Assembly: GCA_944472135.2 (NCBI GenBank)
Contig: OX235262.1
Span: forward strand, 170,313,509-170,377,508
Length of the DNA: 64,000 nucleotides
From: Trichobilharzia regenti
Lineage: Eukaryota > Platyhelminthes > Trematoda > Strigeidida > Schistosomatidae
Reading direction: 5' to 3'
The notes under the pieces are model-generated. The model ran no database searches. It was given only the letters and a program-made list of their open reading frames with translations, and was not told the DNA's origin. Shown here one piece after another: positions 10,601 through 20,994 of this stretch (its first letter is position 1; every line of letters starts with the position of its first letter). The translations under genes were made by a program, and so were the position numbers.

Positions 10601-10850
10601 TTTGGCAGAAGTTAGAATTGAAAGACCATTGGATCGGGTCCCAGTGGCTTAATGGTATACGAGCTCGCCTTGTAACCGGAAGGTCCTGGGTTCGAATCCC
10701 GGTGGGTGCGTACTGCTGAAGAGTCCCAAACTAGGACGAAACAACACCTTCCAGTACTCCCTGCTGGTTTTCCAATGGTTCTCTAACTAATGTCAGCTCA
10801 TGATGAAATCCTGAAACCAATCAAATCCCTACTAACCAACTCTTGAATAT
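10600..10850 (+). mobile_element. Smalpha-like SINE ('SINE A'), plus strand
   Basis: It has an intact-looking tRNA-like head with A box (gtggcttaatggtatacgag) and B box (gggttcgaatcccgg at 10689-10703). Next come gtactgctgaagagtcccaa and actaggacgaaac, then the tail with ttctctaactaatgtcagctc and atgatgaaatcctgaaacc. The core reads CTGAAGA instead of CTGATGA and the GTC site has become cttcc, so the ribozyme should be dead. It is a good reference for the family's tRNA part. Confidence 0.8.
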
Positions 10851-11043
10851 GATATTTTATAATTGTAAGAACCTGAAGAGAAATTATTGAAAAGAATATT
10901 CTTCGTTCAGATTGACTTTTAATTCATAATATGGGAATATTTCACACTATCGAATCTTAGTGATTAATCTTCATTGTTATTTTGACTTTCAATATGTCCC
11001 TTTAACTTGACGTAAGTCTATTTTCTCACCCCTTAACTCTTTG

Positions 11044-11086
<43 letters not shown>
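11044..11086. repeat. (TA)n microsatellite
   Basis: About 20 uninterrupted TA units, directly abutting a PLE-type repeat on its right. Confidence 0.95.
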
Positions 11087-11087
<1 letters not shown>

Positions 11088-11205
11088 TGGGATTTTGTAA
11101 GTCCCGGTTTAATAATACCGTTGTGATAAAGCTATTAGCAGCATTAAATAGCGAAACGTCAGTAAAAACAATATCGTTTTGTTTTTCATTCATTGGAAAA
11201 TACGG
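11087..11205 (+). repeat. PLE-associated repeat with hammerhead-like core
   Basis: It shares aagctattagcagcattaaa and taaaaacaatatcg with 7835-7915 and 8905-8960. The stretch gctatt (11131-11136) / aatagc (11147-11152) forms a perfect 6-bp stem directly before GAAAC and GTC (11153-11160). This is the layout of a hammerhead stem II, GAAA box and cleavage site. The core before the stem reads gtgataa, two changes from CTGATGA. PLEs are known to carry hammerheads; this copy is probably inactive. Confidence 0.5.
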
Positions 11206-11880
11206 AAACCACTGTTATAATAAATATTAAAAGCATATTTTACAATATACCCTTCATTCTGGTATAAATGAAGGCTTTTAATGAGTAAGCAACACCAGGG
11301 ATCTGTACTTCACAATATATAATGCCTGGATTATAAAATGAGCTATCAGGTGATCAAGACGGTGATCGATTATGTAGTCACATGAAATGTGAGATAGTAG
11401 TGAGAAAAATGTGCATTTTTAATATTTAGAAACACTGTGTTACATAATCTTGTCTTCAATGTGATTGAAGTAAATCTATGGGAATATGAATCTGTTAGTA
11501 GGAAAGTACAGATAAATAAATGTCAACATTTGCTCATTATCTTTTACAAAAGCACTTTAGTTATTACCACAAAAACACGCACACACACACACACATTGGA
11601 ACTCACATAATATTACTAAATAAAATGTACATGTTGTATTCAGGTAGATTATATTATAGTAATAACAAATAATAATTACTAATATAGTATGTGTAAAGGA
11701 ATAATTGTTTGGAAAATCCCGCCTCAACCATCTAAAGGCAATATTTAAACGTATTTGGATGATTCAAACAACTTTGTATTTGTTATCACCTTTTTCTGCT
11801 ACAATGTATATCATCGTCTGAACATTTACCTAACACACATTGACTTGATCCTTATTATTTGCCTTACTTCCTGCCGTTGA
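11206..11880. other. Unassigned AT-rich spacer with a short (CA)n tract
   Basis: A (CA)n run lies at about 11577-11595. No conserved frame, SINE head or LINE motif was seen. Confidence 0.4.
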
Positions 11881-11884
11881 ATCT

Positions 11885-12140
11885 CTAATATGAATGCTTC
11901 TCTTTGCGGTTGTGTGATGTTATTTCATAATGTGTTGTTTTACGATGTGATTTTGTTTGAGTCCTGACCTTAGACTGCCTGTGGAAATTGTTTGGTGTGT
12001 GATTCTTGTAGACAGAATTTTGATGCCACCTTAGTGGGATTTCCGCTTTCAGAAAGAAGCAGTTACCAGTCTTTCTTTGCCACCCTGGTAAGTGGATATT
12101 TTCTCCTGACTCGTTCGTCTGATTACGCAATAACGAACGC
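11885..12140 (-). repeat. Unclassified dispersed repeat 'X', minus strand
   Basis: On the minus strand it aligns by eye with the plus-strand copies at 14050-14345 and 16695-17025. Shared phrases include ttggtgtgtgattcttgtag and ttacgatgtgattttgtttg (as read on the plus strand here). An 81-codon open frame crosses it but the matching frame is not kept in the other copies, so coding function is unlikely. Confidence 0.55.
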
Positions 12141-12224
12141 TTCTATTCTGTATGATCATTATTGTTCGGGATAAAGTGCTTATTATTGTTATTAGCACTG
12201 TATGCATATAGTGACTGACTGATA

Positions 12225-12790
12225 AATCAGGGCGGGATAGGGTTAAGATTCTGAGAAGTAATATAGGTAGGTGGAGATAGAGAGAGATTGATTACTGAAT
12301 CCTGCCTGGTTCATTGAGTCTACACCCAACACATGTAACAGAAATGACTCAATGCACATACCAGAAATATGGAAGATATTATTACCACCAGTCAGTCAAA
12401 TCAGAAGAGGATAATAAATAATCTCAAAATTCTATTTCAATTCAAGCACATCACAACATTCTAATAAGTTACTTATTTTGACTATAAAAACACTCGTCTT
12501 ATTTTCCATCTGATTGTAATTGATCAGTAACACACGTACTATTATTTCTGAATGTACATTATCTTGTACTGATTTTTATTCTAATCTCTATATAAATGAA
12601 GGAAAAAAGTTGTGTGAGTGAGTGACTTGATATGATTATGAGTGGCAATAATTTGTCCTCGAAACATGGTCGCATCAGTTAATATTATTGTACAACAACA
12701 CTGTGTGTTTTATCAAAATAAAATCTTATCCATAATGGAGTTATACTCTACCACCACAGTGCCCAAGTTTTACACTTATGTCAATTGAAT
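12225..12790 (+). repeat. PLE 3' region (no endonuclease left)
   Basis: It is nearly collinear with 39590-40085, from ctgcctggttcattgagtct through acacactcgtctta-type sequence to gtcgcatcagttaatatt. It also continues to 12790 with the segment seen inverted at 38945-39000 (cccaagttttacac; gtggtagga). At 39.4 kb the same region sits directly after a GIY-YIG domain, so this is the 3' end of that PLE family. Confidence 0.65.
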
Positions 12791-13875
12791 GATTTTTGTT
12801 TAAAGATGAACTCTCTGTGCAAGTATGTTAAAATTGTTTCTGTAGATATATATACTTAACAATGTCTTTGGCCTGTAAGCTGCAGTTGATGAGAAGCCAA
12901 CTAAATAAACAAAGATGGTACCATTTTATTCTGTAAAAATCGCTGTTGTTCTTGCTTTATTCAAATTCACTATGGGGAATAAATGTATAAGACAAAAGTA
13001 TGTTAAATTTTACACTGCCTTATATTTATTAAAGATTATAGGTTGTATGCAGATGATGAGCACCAGCGAAATAAAATGGATCCGTGTTATTCGGCACCAA
13101 TGTTTGTTCCTTCACTGTTCAAAATTAAAAGAAGGCAAAATCCTTCTCACAGCACTTACTAACATTGCATATCTCTCTTCATTCAAAGCAATGGCGTGAT
13201 TTGACTTCATTTCTAAAGCATCTCATTCAATGAAAACTAATTCGACATCTAGAAATTAGCTTCTATTGTAAAGCTTTGAAATGATGCCTACTGAAAAAAA
13301 TCACTTCATGTCGCCATATTATTTTGACGTTTTCATATCTGAGAACCGACTTTCTTTATTGTACTTTCATCCTGACAGATAATCATTTTATGCTTAATTC
13401 TTAAGATTGGCTTACTTCTTCTTAATAAAGTCTTGGTGATGGGGAGGACTTCAGTGAAATTTTTTGAAAAAACAAAAAGAAGCTTTTAGCAGAATCAATA
13501 CACAAATTAATATGGACAACAGAAGAAAGTCAAATATTTCCAACTGTCAATCTGATGTCAAAAAAGTAAAATTTAAAAAAAACACGCACGACATTTCTGA
13601 AAATCACATGGAATATATATCAATAGCTGTACGTTCAATTTTAGCCGTATATGAGACTTCTGCTCTACGGGAAACAAACATGATACTACAATAGAAGAGA
13701 GCGTTATGACTAAAACTGAGTCGTTGTGATGTCAGCACAAAAATCGATCTCTGCATCATACTGCATGCTTGAATAAAACTTTCTTGAGACGCGAATAGTT
13801 ATAAAAAGGTACAAAGACAGTGAAAAGACGATTATTCGGGATTGGAGTCTATGCGTGGTTCTATTCAACAATAAT
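12791..13875. other. Unassigned stretch
   Basis: Open frames at 12915-13199 and 13464-13694 have no recognisable domains. The phrase gttgttcttgcttta near 12945 resembles 1395-1410 at the right end of the first PLE, so part may be PLE flank. Otherwise nothing was seen. Confidence 0.4.
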
Positions 13876-13879
13876 AATA

Positions 13880-14020
13880 ACACCACAGGATTTCATCATG
13901 AGCTGACATTGGTTAGAGAACCATTGGAAAACCTGGGGATACTAAACAGCTGCTTCGTCCTAGTTTAGGACTCTTCAGCAGTACGCGTCCTCCGGGTTCG
14001 AACCCAGGCCCTTCTGGATA
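13880..14020 (-). mobile_element. SINE A 3' half, minus strand
   Basis: It starts with ggatttcatcatgagctgac and runs through the inverted hammerhead-like module (cagctgcttcgtcc, ggactcttcagcagtacgcg) into the B-box complement gggttcgaacccagg. It then breaks into repeat X at about 14020. Confidence 0.75.
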
Positions 14021-14039
14021 CATCAAAAACTCAGAACTC

Positions 14040-14345
14040 CCTCAACAGTACCGTTAGGCAGCTATGTAATCGAGAGAAGGTTCTAAGTACAAAACAAGTA
14101 CTGTGGAACAAAGTTAGTTAGCCAAGATCCAACTGTGAGAAGTGTCTGAGAATCAAGAAGAATATTTCCCAACAACGTGTGAGATCAAGATTCTGTCCAC
14201 AAGAATCACACACCAAACAATTTCCACAGACAGTCCCAGGTCAGGACTCAAACAAAATCACATCGTAAAACAACACATTATTAAATATCATCACACAGTC
14301 GAAAAGAGAAGCATTAAATTTGGAGACTGAACAGTGATAAAGACA
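14040..14345 (+). repeat. Unclassified dispersed repeat 'X', plus strand
   Basis: Collinear with 16695-17025, with matching phrases gagagaaggttct, ggaacaaagttagtta, caccaaacaatt and cacatcgtaaaac. Both copies sit next to SINE B units, which suggests a composite repeat or preferred insertion. No coding frame is shared between the copies. Confidence 0.6.
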
Positions 14346-14350
14346 TATGT

Positions 14351-14640
14351 TTCGGTGGCACAGTGGTTAGGACTCTCACCGACCATCCACATGGTTCGAG
14401 GTTCGATCCCCTACCGACTTACACCTAATATCTATGGTCGGCCTGCAAAATTTGGGCTACCGATATCCATGCTGAAAATTCCATACTTGTACCAAAAATA
14501 CAGTGTAGAATCAAGCTGTAATCAAAAATATATATATAATAAGGATTAAGTCAACATATGAAAAACTCCACCCCATAAAAGCTCCATGACTCAAGCTCGA
14601 AGCCCTACGTCCCAGTCACAATGCAAAGGAATAAGATAAT
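14351..14640 (+). mobile_element. Diverged SINE B, plus strand
   Basis: The tRNA-like head is at 14351-14421 (gtggcacagtggttaggac; B box gaggttcgatcccc). The 3' part is at 14565-14636 (ccaccccataaaa, gctcgaagccctacg, ggaataag). The middle is replaced by unrelated sequence and an aaggattaagtcaacatatg phrase that also ends the repeat X copy at 17030. Confidence 0.65.
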
Positions 14641-14959
14641 TAAATAAAGATACAATTAAGGGAAACAGATTCTCTATACAAGTGTTACCACTTCAACTGT
14701 ACTATCCAACATAGAATGACATGAAAATTTCAAAAAGTTCAGCTATATAAAACCTGGTGAAAATATCTATGAGAAGGATGAAATAGTTGTACAATTTTTC
14801 ATGATGTTCAGTGGTTATTTAGGCTTAAAACTTCCCACCTATTATTAATCTTCATTTCTTTCTTACTCTTATGATATTTATTTAAACTCTGATTATCTAT
14901 CCACTTCACCTTTAGTATTACTGCGACTAATAACTTTATAAGGTTCTGACCTAATTTAT
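14641..14959. other. Unassigned spacer before the CR1-like element
   Basis: AT-rich sequence with no recognised motif. The CR1-like coding homology begins abruptly at about 14960. Confidence 0.4.
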
Positions 14960-16430
14960 TGGTTGAAATGTTTACCTTATCTGGAAAATAGCAGCTTGTT
15001 ATCTGCAGCACAGTATGGCTTCCGGAGGAACCTCTCATGCCTGTCAAATCTCCTCACTGCAAGAAAAAGCTGGGTCAAATCAAAGGACAACAGAAGACCC
15101 GTCCACGTCGTCTTCATAGACTTCAGTAAAGCCTTTGATAAAGTACCTCACAAAAGACTACTCATGAAATTGGAAAGTCTCGGTATCAAAGGAAGATTAC
15201 GAAACTGGCTCAGGGAATTCCTCATAGGTAGGAGGCAGAAGGTTAGGATCAACTCAAAACTCTCCTCTTGGACAGCAGTAAGTAGCGGAGTGCCAGAAGG
15301 CACGGTACTCGGTCCTCTCCTATTTATTCTGTAAATCAATGAGTTACCTCTGCTCACCGACTCCCCTATGGTCCTATACGCAGATGACTTAAAAATTTGG
15401 AGAGAGCTGAAGGGCAACAGTGATACGTTCACGTTGCAAGAGGACCTCAACAAATTGTCGGAGTGGTCCGTTGAATGGATGCTCCCGATCAATGTGGCAA
15501 AATGTGCAACCATGCGCATTGGACAATCAAGCACAAGCCCTACGAATTAGAGGGAATAACACTTCCATCAGTTCAGGCTCACTTGGACTTAGGTGTCATA
15601 GTTAGCCACAACTTAAAAACTACAGCACACTGTCACGCGGTGGCTGCACGTAGTTTCAGATCCTTATGGGCAATTCACAGAGTCTTTACAAGAATTACCA
15701 GAGATATGTTCACCTCCTTATATACATCTCTGGTTAGGTCAAGACTGGAAAACTGCATCCAGGCCGCCAGTCCTTGTCTAAAAGGGGACTCACACATTCT
15801 AGAAAGTGTTCAAAGGAAGGCAACACGTATAGTTCACGACATAGCTAACTTATCATACGAGGACAGACTAGACAGTTTAAATCTCTTCTCACTGTCATAC
15901 CGTAGGCAGAGAGGAGATTTAATCACAATGTTTAAAATTTTAAATAATGACTATGGACCTGACCTATTCTCTCTTTTCCTTCCCACCAGGTCGGAACACC
16001 TTAGAGGACATAGCAGGAAAGTTCAAAAGCCAAGGAGAAATCATATTGTTGTTGAGTACTGGTTCTCACATCGAGTCATAAACTCTTGGAACCGACTCCC
16101 AGAAGAAGTGGTGTCTGCAACCTCAACTGATTCGTTCAAGAAGGGTTTGGACAACCACAGAAATCTACTAGAAAAGGATTAACATAGGCTGCAAGCCTTC
16201 TATCCTCAACCAATAAATCTGAATATTATCACACTAATTTCATTATTCTTATCGCTACCTGTATCAACTGCCTGTAATTTTGTTATTATTGACCTTAATG
16301 TAGTAACTGAAACTCACATGTTATGGTCTGAACACAGGGGACTTCCACTGAGTTAAGTCACCCAGTTACAAAATGTCCCCGACGATAACAGAAAGATCAA
16401 ATCAACAGTAGTATTCAACAATAACAACGT
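14960..16430 (+). pseudogene. CR1-clade LINE, 5'-truncated reverse transcriptase
   Basis: Coding similarity begins at AAQYGFRR. It continues with motif A FIDFSKAFDKVPHKRL, the LGIKGRLRNWL block and motif B SGVPEGTVLGPLLF. An in-frame TAA follows at about 15333, then YADD (LYADDLKIW) and a -1/+1 frameshift near 15540. The second frame (to 16182) holds LGVIVSHNLK, the VQRKATRIV and LNLFSLSYRRQRGDLI signature typical of CR1 proteins, and FSHRVINSWNRLPEEVV. Only two disabling changes interrupt about 400 codons, so this is a fairly young copy. No endonuclease. The 3' UTR runs to about 16430. CR1 clade (SR1-like in schistosomes) is inferred from these motifs. Confidence 0.85.
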
Positions 16431-16449
16431 CAAAAATTCAAAATTACAG

Positions 16450-16690
16450 TGGGCTTCGGTGACAAAACGGTAGAGTGCTCACCGACCACACAGGTGTTTC
16501 GGCGTTCGACCCCCAACCACCGACGTACTCCTTTACCTCAATAAACCAGTAATAAGACTGGTAATTTGGGAAGGTTGGGTATGAGGCTAGCAACCCCATC
16601 CTGTAGAAATAATCACCACTGCTACCGAAACTACAAGCCTCTATCTTGAGAACCTGTGTTCCACTGGGAACGTAAAGGAATAACAAAAAC
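16450..16690 (+). mobile_element. SINE B, plus strand
   Basis: A tRNA-like head has the B-box variant ggcgttcgacccccaa. The body is cgtactcctttacctc, taataagactggtaat and gggaaggttgggtatgagg, and the end is gttccactgggaacgtaaag. It lies just 3' of the CR1-like LINE, but its 3' end resembles family B rather than CR1. Confidence 0.8.
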
Positions 16691-16694
16691 ATCA

Positions 16695-17030
16695 ACAGTG
16701 CCGTTAAGCAGCTATACAGTAAAGAGAAGGTTCTGAGTACGAATTAAGTACTGGGGAACAAAGTTAGTTAACTAAAATCCAACTATAAGAAGTAACGAGG
16801 AATCAGGAAAAATATTCCCAGCAAGGTTTGTGATCAAAAGCTCTATCCACGAGAATCACATACCAAACAATTCCCATAGACAGTCGAATGTTAGGATCAA
16901 TTTCATTCACTCAAACAAAGTGACATCGTAAAACTACACGTTATGAATACCATCACACGACTGCAAAGAGAGGCGTTAAAATTAGCGATTAAACATGAAG
17001 TAAAGACAAATAATAAGGATTAAGTCAACA
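16695..17030 (+). repeat. Unclassified dispersed repeat 'X', plus strand
   Basis: A second direct copy of 14040-14345, about 80% alike by eye, ending with aataaggattaagtcaacat. Confidence 0.6.
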
Positions 17031-17400
17031 TATGATATGCAAATGTCAGAACAGTGATATACAATCTAGGAGAAAAAGGGATAATATAACTGAAAATTTA
17101 GTTGAAACATCTAAATAAGTCTTAATGCTGTAATTAGATCATTGAGGAGGGATTTTTCAAACAGTTATTCTGTTACAATGAGTTCGATGATTAGGCTCTA
17201 TAGAGTGTTAAAATACTAACAAAAGTATCGATTAAATACTTATTTGAATTACTTGTGATGTGTTGCCATTTGTGCTTTTTCCTCTTAAACTGCCACCCTG
17301 AGAAATTGGTAGGAAAATGCACAGTTAGATGTAAAGTTTGCTGGTATGTGCAGTATGGAAAAAACAAATGAATAAGTGGAACATACGATAATACTTATCC
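17031..17400. other. Unassigned spacer
   Basis: No motif seen; AT-rich. Confidence 0.4.
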
Positions 17401-17404
17401 TAAA

Positions 17405-17795
17405 GACAATTACGGAACTATTCTGCACTGGAGAGCTGATTCGTTCTATTTTGCCGCCGGAGGTTGAACCCAGGACCTTCAGGTTACGAGACTAGCCATT
17501 GGGATGCAGTCAAGTCACTTATAAATCCTAATTTCTGTCAGTTTGAGAAATAAACGGTTTGCGTTAACCAGGGTGAGCAGCGAGTATTTATCTTCACACC
17601 TGACTTAGTGGATCTATAGATGATCATGACTTGTCGATCCCCGGTAGGGTCATGAGGGTGTACCGCTGAAGAGTGGCGAACTGGGAAGAACGCCGTTATC
17701 TAGAAATCCCTTGTTCTTCGGCTGACGTCACTTCGTCATCTGACTAGAAAACAATGAAATCCCTGCAAACCAGCATTTAAAAACAGTCACAAAAG
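17405..17795. mobile_element. Opposed, degraded SINE A fragments
   Basis: 17405-17515 on the minus strand holds the module end and B-box complement (aggttgaacccaggacc, then ttacgagactagccattggg). 17625-17790 on the plus strand holds ccccggtagggtcatgag, gtaccgctgaagagtggcg and tgaaatccctgcaaaccagc. Both are strongly diverged; orientation is again head-to-head. Confidence 0.5.
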
Positions 17796-17984
17796 TTCAA
17801 TAAGGCCTTTCATTCTTAAATTGAGCATTGGATATCTAAACTGTAATTCATATAATTGACTATGAACTTTCCTGTTTACTAACTAGACTGAAGTTTTCAG
17901 CCTCTTTTGACATGTTGGCTCCTTGTGCGGATGCTTCGACGATGTCTGAGAATTTAATTTGGAGCATTTCGGTGGATAGTGATT

Positions 17985-18040
17985 AGCACTGGAATTTAAG
18001 ATGCGCACTTCGTCCTACTTGGGGCTCATCAACCAGACAT
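17985..18040 (-). ncRNA. Degenerate Smalpha1 hammerhead, minus strand
   Basis: The complement reads TTGATGA, a stem II with CCCC/GGAC character, GAAG in place of GAAA, then gcgcATC and aaattccagtgc. Two core changes (C3 to T; last A of GAAA to G) argue against activity. Confidence 0.5.
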
Positions 18041-18149
18041 ACCTTCAGTCTTCAGTGAGTGATTGTGTTCCCAATGAGGCTCGAATCCAGTACACGTCGC
18101 TTCAAACGCCAAAGCGTTATCCATTAGACCCGTTACACAAGACGTGACT

Positions 18150-18206
18150 CTAGTGGCCCATGAGGGTCCTAAATAGGACGAAATGCGCATCGTAGATTCC
18201 ACTGCT
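18150..18206 (+). ncRNA. Degenerate Smalpha1 hammerhead, plus strand
   Basis: Stem II gtcctaaataggac and GAAA (18180-18183) are intact, followed by gcgcATC and gtagattccactgc. The CTGATGA box is damaged (cccatgag). Confidence 0.55.
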
Positions 18207-18499
18207 GGTCACTCTCAACTAAATTAATTTAACCTGTAGCTTGTCTTTTTAAAAACGGTTTCTAAACCAAGATGATTATTGAAAACTAGTGAATAAGATT
18301 TCAACCTACCAGAATATGTTTATTGATTTTTAGACTCATTAGATTCCTCAGAATTTCACTTTAGTATTAAATCTGCCTGTTAAGATCTACCTGGATTTTG
18401 ACAACAGTGAATGACTACCTGTTAATCATTGCTTCTAGCATTGCAGTGTTTATAAGTTCAGGTCATCAATTCTGTAGAATGCCGTCTTCAGGAATAATG

Positions 18500-18625
18500 T
18501 TTGTTACTGTTGTTCCGAGTGGAACATAAAGCTTCAAAAGGACGTCTCTACTCTGCCTTGTTATCTGCCGTTTCCTTTAGCTGTTACAAAGATTACCCGT
18601 AGCCTCTCATCTCTTCCAACTCGCG
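18500..18625 (-). pseudogene. Family B LINE 3' end, minus strand
   Basis: gttgttccgagtggaacataaagcttc is the complement of the family B 3' terminus, followed by remnants of the last coding block. It abuts the plus-strand copy that begins at about 18628. Confidence 0.6.
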
Positions 18626-18627
18626 TC

Positions 18628-19775
18628 GATCGAGAGGTTGTTTGGCAACTAGTTCGCTACTACGGGGTCCCATCGACAATTATACATCTCATCCAACAGT
18701 TATACGACAAGTGATCCACAACAGGAAACTGACAGAATCCTTCGAAGTGAAGACAGGAGTGAGGCAAGGCTGTCTATTATCGCCAATGATCTTCCTGATT
18801 GCAGTAGGTTGGATAAAGAGACAGACAGCGGGCAATGAGGAAACAGGCCTAAAATGGACTCACACAAAAAACTTGAAGGATCTGGACTTCGCCGATGATA
18901 TATGCCTAATTTCTCACAAACTGGAAGATATGCAAGTGAAAAGCAACAAGTTGGCAGAAGAAACATCCATAGAAGATAGACCTTCAGGTGAACATAGATA
19001 AAACAGAAGTGATGAAGATTCCTGACCAACAGCAACAGCTATAACAACAGACAACAATCAGCCAGTATAAATGGGAGGAACCTGAAAGAGACAACCTCCT
19101 TTACCTACCTACTCGGGAAGCATCCTTTCAACTACAGGCGGAACTGACGAGGATATCAAAGCCAGAATCGGACAAGCAAGACAAGCTTTCATTTCTTTCA
19201 AGTTTGTGTGGAGGTCAACAACAATCAACATGAGAATGAAAATAAGATCCGGATTTTCAACTCCAATGTGAAGTCAGTTAGTGTTACTATACGGATCAGA
19301 GATTTGGCGCGTCATAAAGAGCATCTCCAACAAACTTCACACCTTCATTAACAGTTGTCTTCGCTCAATACTACTCAAGATCAGATGGCCAGAAAAGATC
19401 AGTGACAGGGAGGGATATCTGGGAGCGAACCAACCAAGAACCGATTGTGAAACAAATAGGCAGGAAGAAATGGAGATGGATTGGCTGGCCATACGCTGAG
19501 GAAACCATCAAGTGACATCACTAGACAAGTCATTGCTCGAGTGGAACCCGAAAGGGAAGCGGCGAGTTGATCGTCAATGTGAGGGAGACTTGGAGGAGGT
19601 GATGTGAAGAGGAGATGAAGGCATGTGGGCAGACTTGGAGCGGGGTGAAAAAGTTTGCAGAAAACCGAAGGCACTGGAGACGCGCAGCTGAAGTCCGTAC
19701 ATTGTTGGCGTTAAGACCAGCTAGTGAACTAAACGGAGCCTTATGTTACACTTAGAATTCAAGGGGAATAATAAA
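18628..19775 (+). pseudogene. RTE-like LINE 'family B', RT palm to 3' end
   Basis: Starts in RT motif A (RVDREVVW). The 119-codon frame at 18642-19001 has VKTGVRQGCLLSP (motif B) and LDFADDICLISH (motif C, FADD catalytic box). Later frames give the TYLG-like block, VLLYGSEIWRV (19281) and RRKWRWIG..LRKP, ending with a polyA-free ...caaggggaataataaaacc tail at about 19775. Many frameshifts and a deletion between motifs A and B. This is the longest plus-strand copy of the family here; the endonuclease is missing. RTE-type assignment is an inference. Confidence 0.75.
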
Positions 19776-19884
19776 ACCAATAAGTAACTCTCCACAGCAA
19801 AGAGACCTTAAATGCAATCAGTGCCCTTCAATGATCAGCTCTATTGTAATCTATCTAACCAGAAGTGAACTATTACTACTTTAA

Positions 19885-20089
19885 GCTAAAGGCATGAAGT
19901 TTCAGTGGCAGTGGTATTTTAGTCTTACGGGATGGGTTGTTAGCCTGGTGCCCAATCGCCCCTCTTTACTAGTTTTATTACTGGCTTAGTGAAGTAAAGG
20001 AGTGTGTCAGCCAAGGATCCAACCCTGGACCACATGCATGGTCAGCAAGCATTCTACCACTGTCCCACCGACACACTGAACTATTACTA
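19885..20089 (-). mobile_element. SINE B, minus strand
   Basis: The complement shows a tRNA-like head (B box gggttggatccttgg, diverged) bounded by gtgtgtc/gacacac, then the body cctttactt and gggcaccaggc. The 3' end at the low coordinates is eroded. It ends five bases before the solo LTR at 20094. Confidence 0.65.
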
Positions 20090-20093
20090 CTAC

Positions 20094-20452
20094 TGTGTTG
20101 AGAGCCAGCTGCAAGCCAAAATTGTAGACAACACAATTTACATCAATGTTCACGTCCCAAATCGGGGTCATGAGAAAAAAACACAATAACAAAGCTTAAC
20201 CTTGAAGAACTCATCAACTCATCAAAGAAGACCTAACATGTGCAAATACGCTTCGCAGACAAATAGCTTAACTTTCTAAGAAACGGTCACAAAGAGATGA
20301 CAGAATAACCTTGAGCACGAAAACAACCAATCAGAAGAGGTTGCTTCTCTGCTAACGATAACGCTTATATTAATGTATGTAAAAATCTACAAATATCTGT
20401 TGATTTTCTCAATAAACGATCAGTTGCCTGGCCCTTGTCTTCTCTTGTTACA
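20094..20452 (+). mobile_element. Solo LTR of an LTR retrotransposon, 4-bp target duplication
   Basis: A 359-bp unit starts with TG (tgtgttgagagcc) and ends with CA (cttctcttgttaca). A polyadenylation-like AATAAA lies 42 bases before its end. It is flanked by ctac on both sides (20090-20093, 20453-20456), although the right flank is a (CTA)n run, which weakens that point. A second copy (23977-24336) has the same ends and its own duplication. No internal gag-pol is present, so this is the product of LTR-LTR recombination. Family not assigned. Confidence 0.7.
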
Positions 20453-20475
20453 CTACTACTACTACTACTACTATT
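20453..20475. repeat. (CTA)n microsatellite
   Basis: About seven CTA units directly after the solo LTR. Confidence 0.9.
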
Positions 20476-20985
20476 CTTCATTGTACATTGACAATTTCTC
20501 ACTTTGTCGACTTACTCCGTATACACTCTGAACAGCAGAAAAAAGGCATTGATTTCACATTGATTCTTAGCCTTCTATATTAGCAAGTAACGATTATTTC
20601 CACCAAAACTAAACACTAATATACTGTACAAGCAAAAAAACACGGTGACAGACTATATTGGATTAGGTAGAAAAAGCAAATAAAGAGAAGACCTTTTTAT
20701 ATTTGAATAGCTCAATAAGGAGTGACACAACAGCATATTGGACATGTTGGACAAAATCATTTAAGTGTAAACACATTCTCAAATTAAAACAGGAGAAGTT
20801 ACCTTAAGAAAATTCATGTCAAAAGGCGTAGGATTTACCTTATTCTGTGAACTATCGCATTGAGAAATGTTATAATTACAAATATTTATCTTTCAACCAC
20901 CTAACTGTTAACAGGTGTGGACGAAACCATTTGAAATTAACGGAAATCTGTCTTGTGGCATGCATTATTATTATAAATATTATTA
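20476..20985. other. Unassigned spacer
   Basis: AT-rich with TTA/ATT repeats at 20966-20995 where the next LINE copy starts. Nothing else was recognised. Confidence 0.4.
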
Positions 20986-20994
20986 TTATTATGA

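Larger units (their letters stand above)
17930..18250. mobile_element. Smalpha1-type element pair in inverted orientation
   Basis: Minus strand, from about 18165 down to 17935: tRNA-like head (complement shows taatggataacgc as A box and ggattcgagcc as B box) followed by a hammerhead-type module. Plus strand, 18150-18250: the hammerhead module alone, with gattccactgc after the cleavage site as in the published Smalpha1 ribozyme. This is a different subfamily from the common SINE A copies. Confidence 0.65.

Noticed and set aside
10627..10705. tRNA gene candidates in SINE A and SINE B heads
   Set aside because: A and B boxes are present, but each is followed by the SINE body and repeated across the window; no stand-alone tRNA with a full cloverleaf and terminator was seen.
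12600..12670. Hammerhead-like order (tatgag ... ctcgaaac ... ggtc) in the PLE 3' UTR, repeated at 39.0, 40.0 and 32.6 kb
   Set aside because: All copies read attatgag where CTGATGAG is required and stem II is only three pairs; not enough to call a ribozyme.
12915..13199. 94-codon open frame
   Set aside because: No domain, and similarity of its start region to a PLE flank; no support for a gene.
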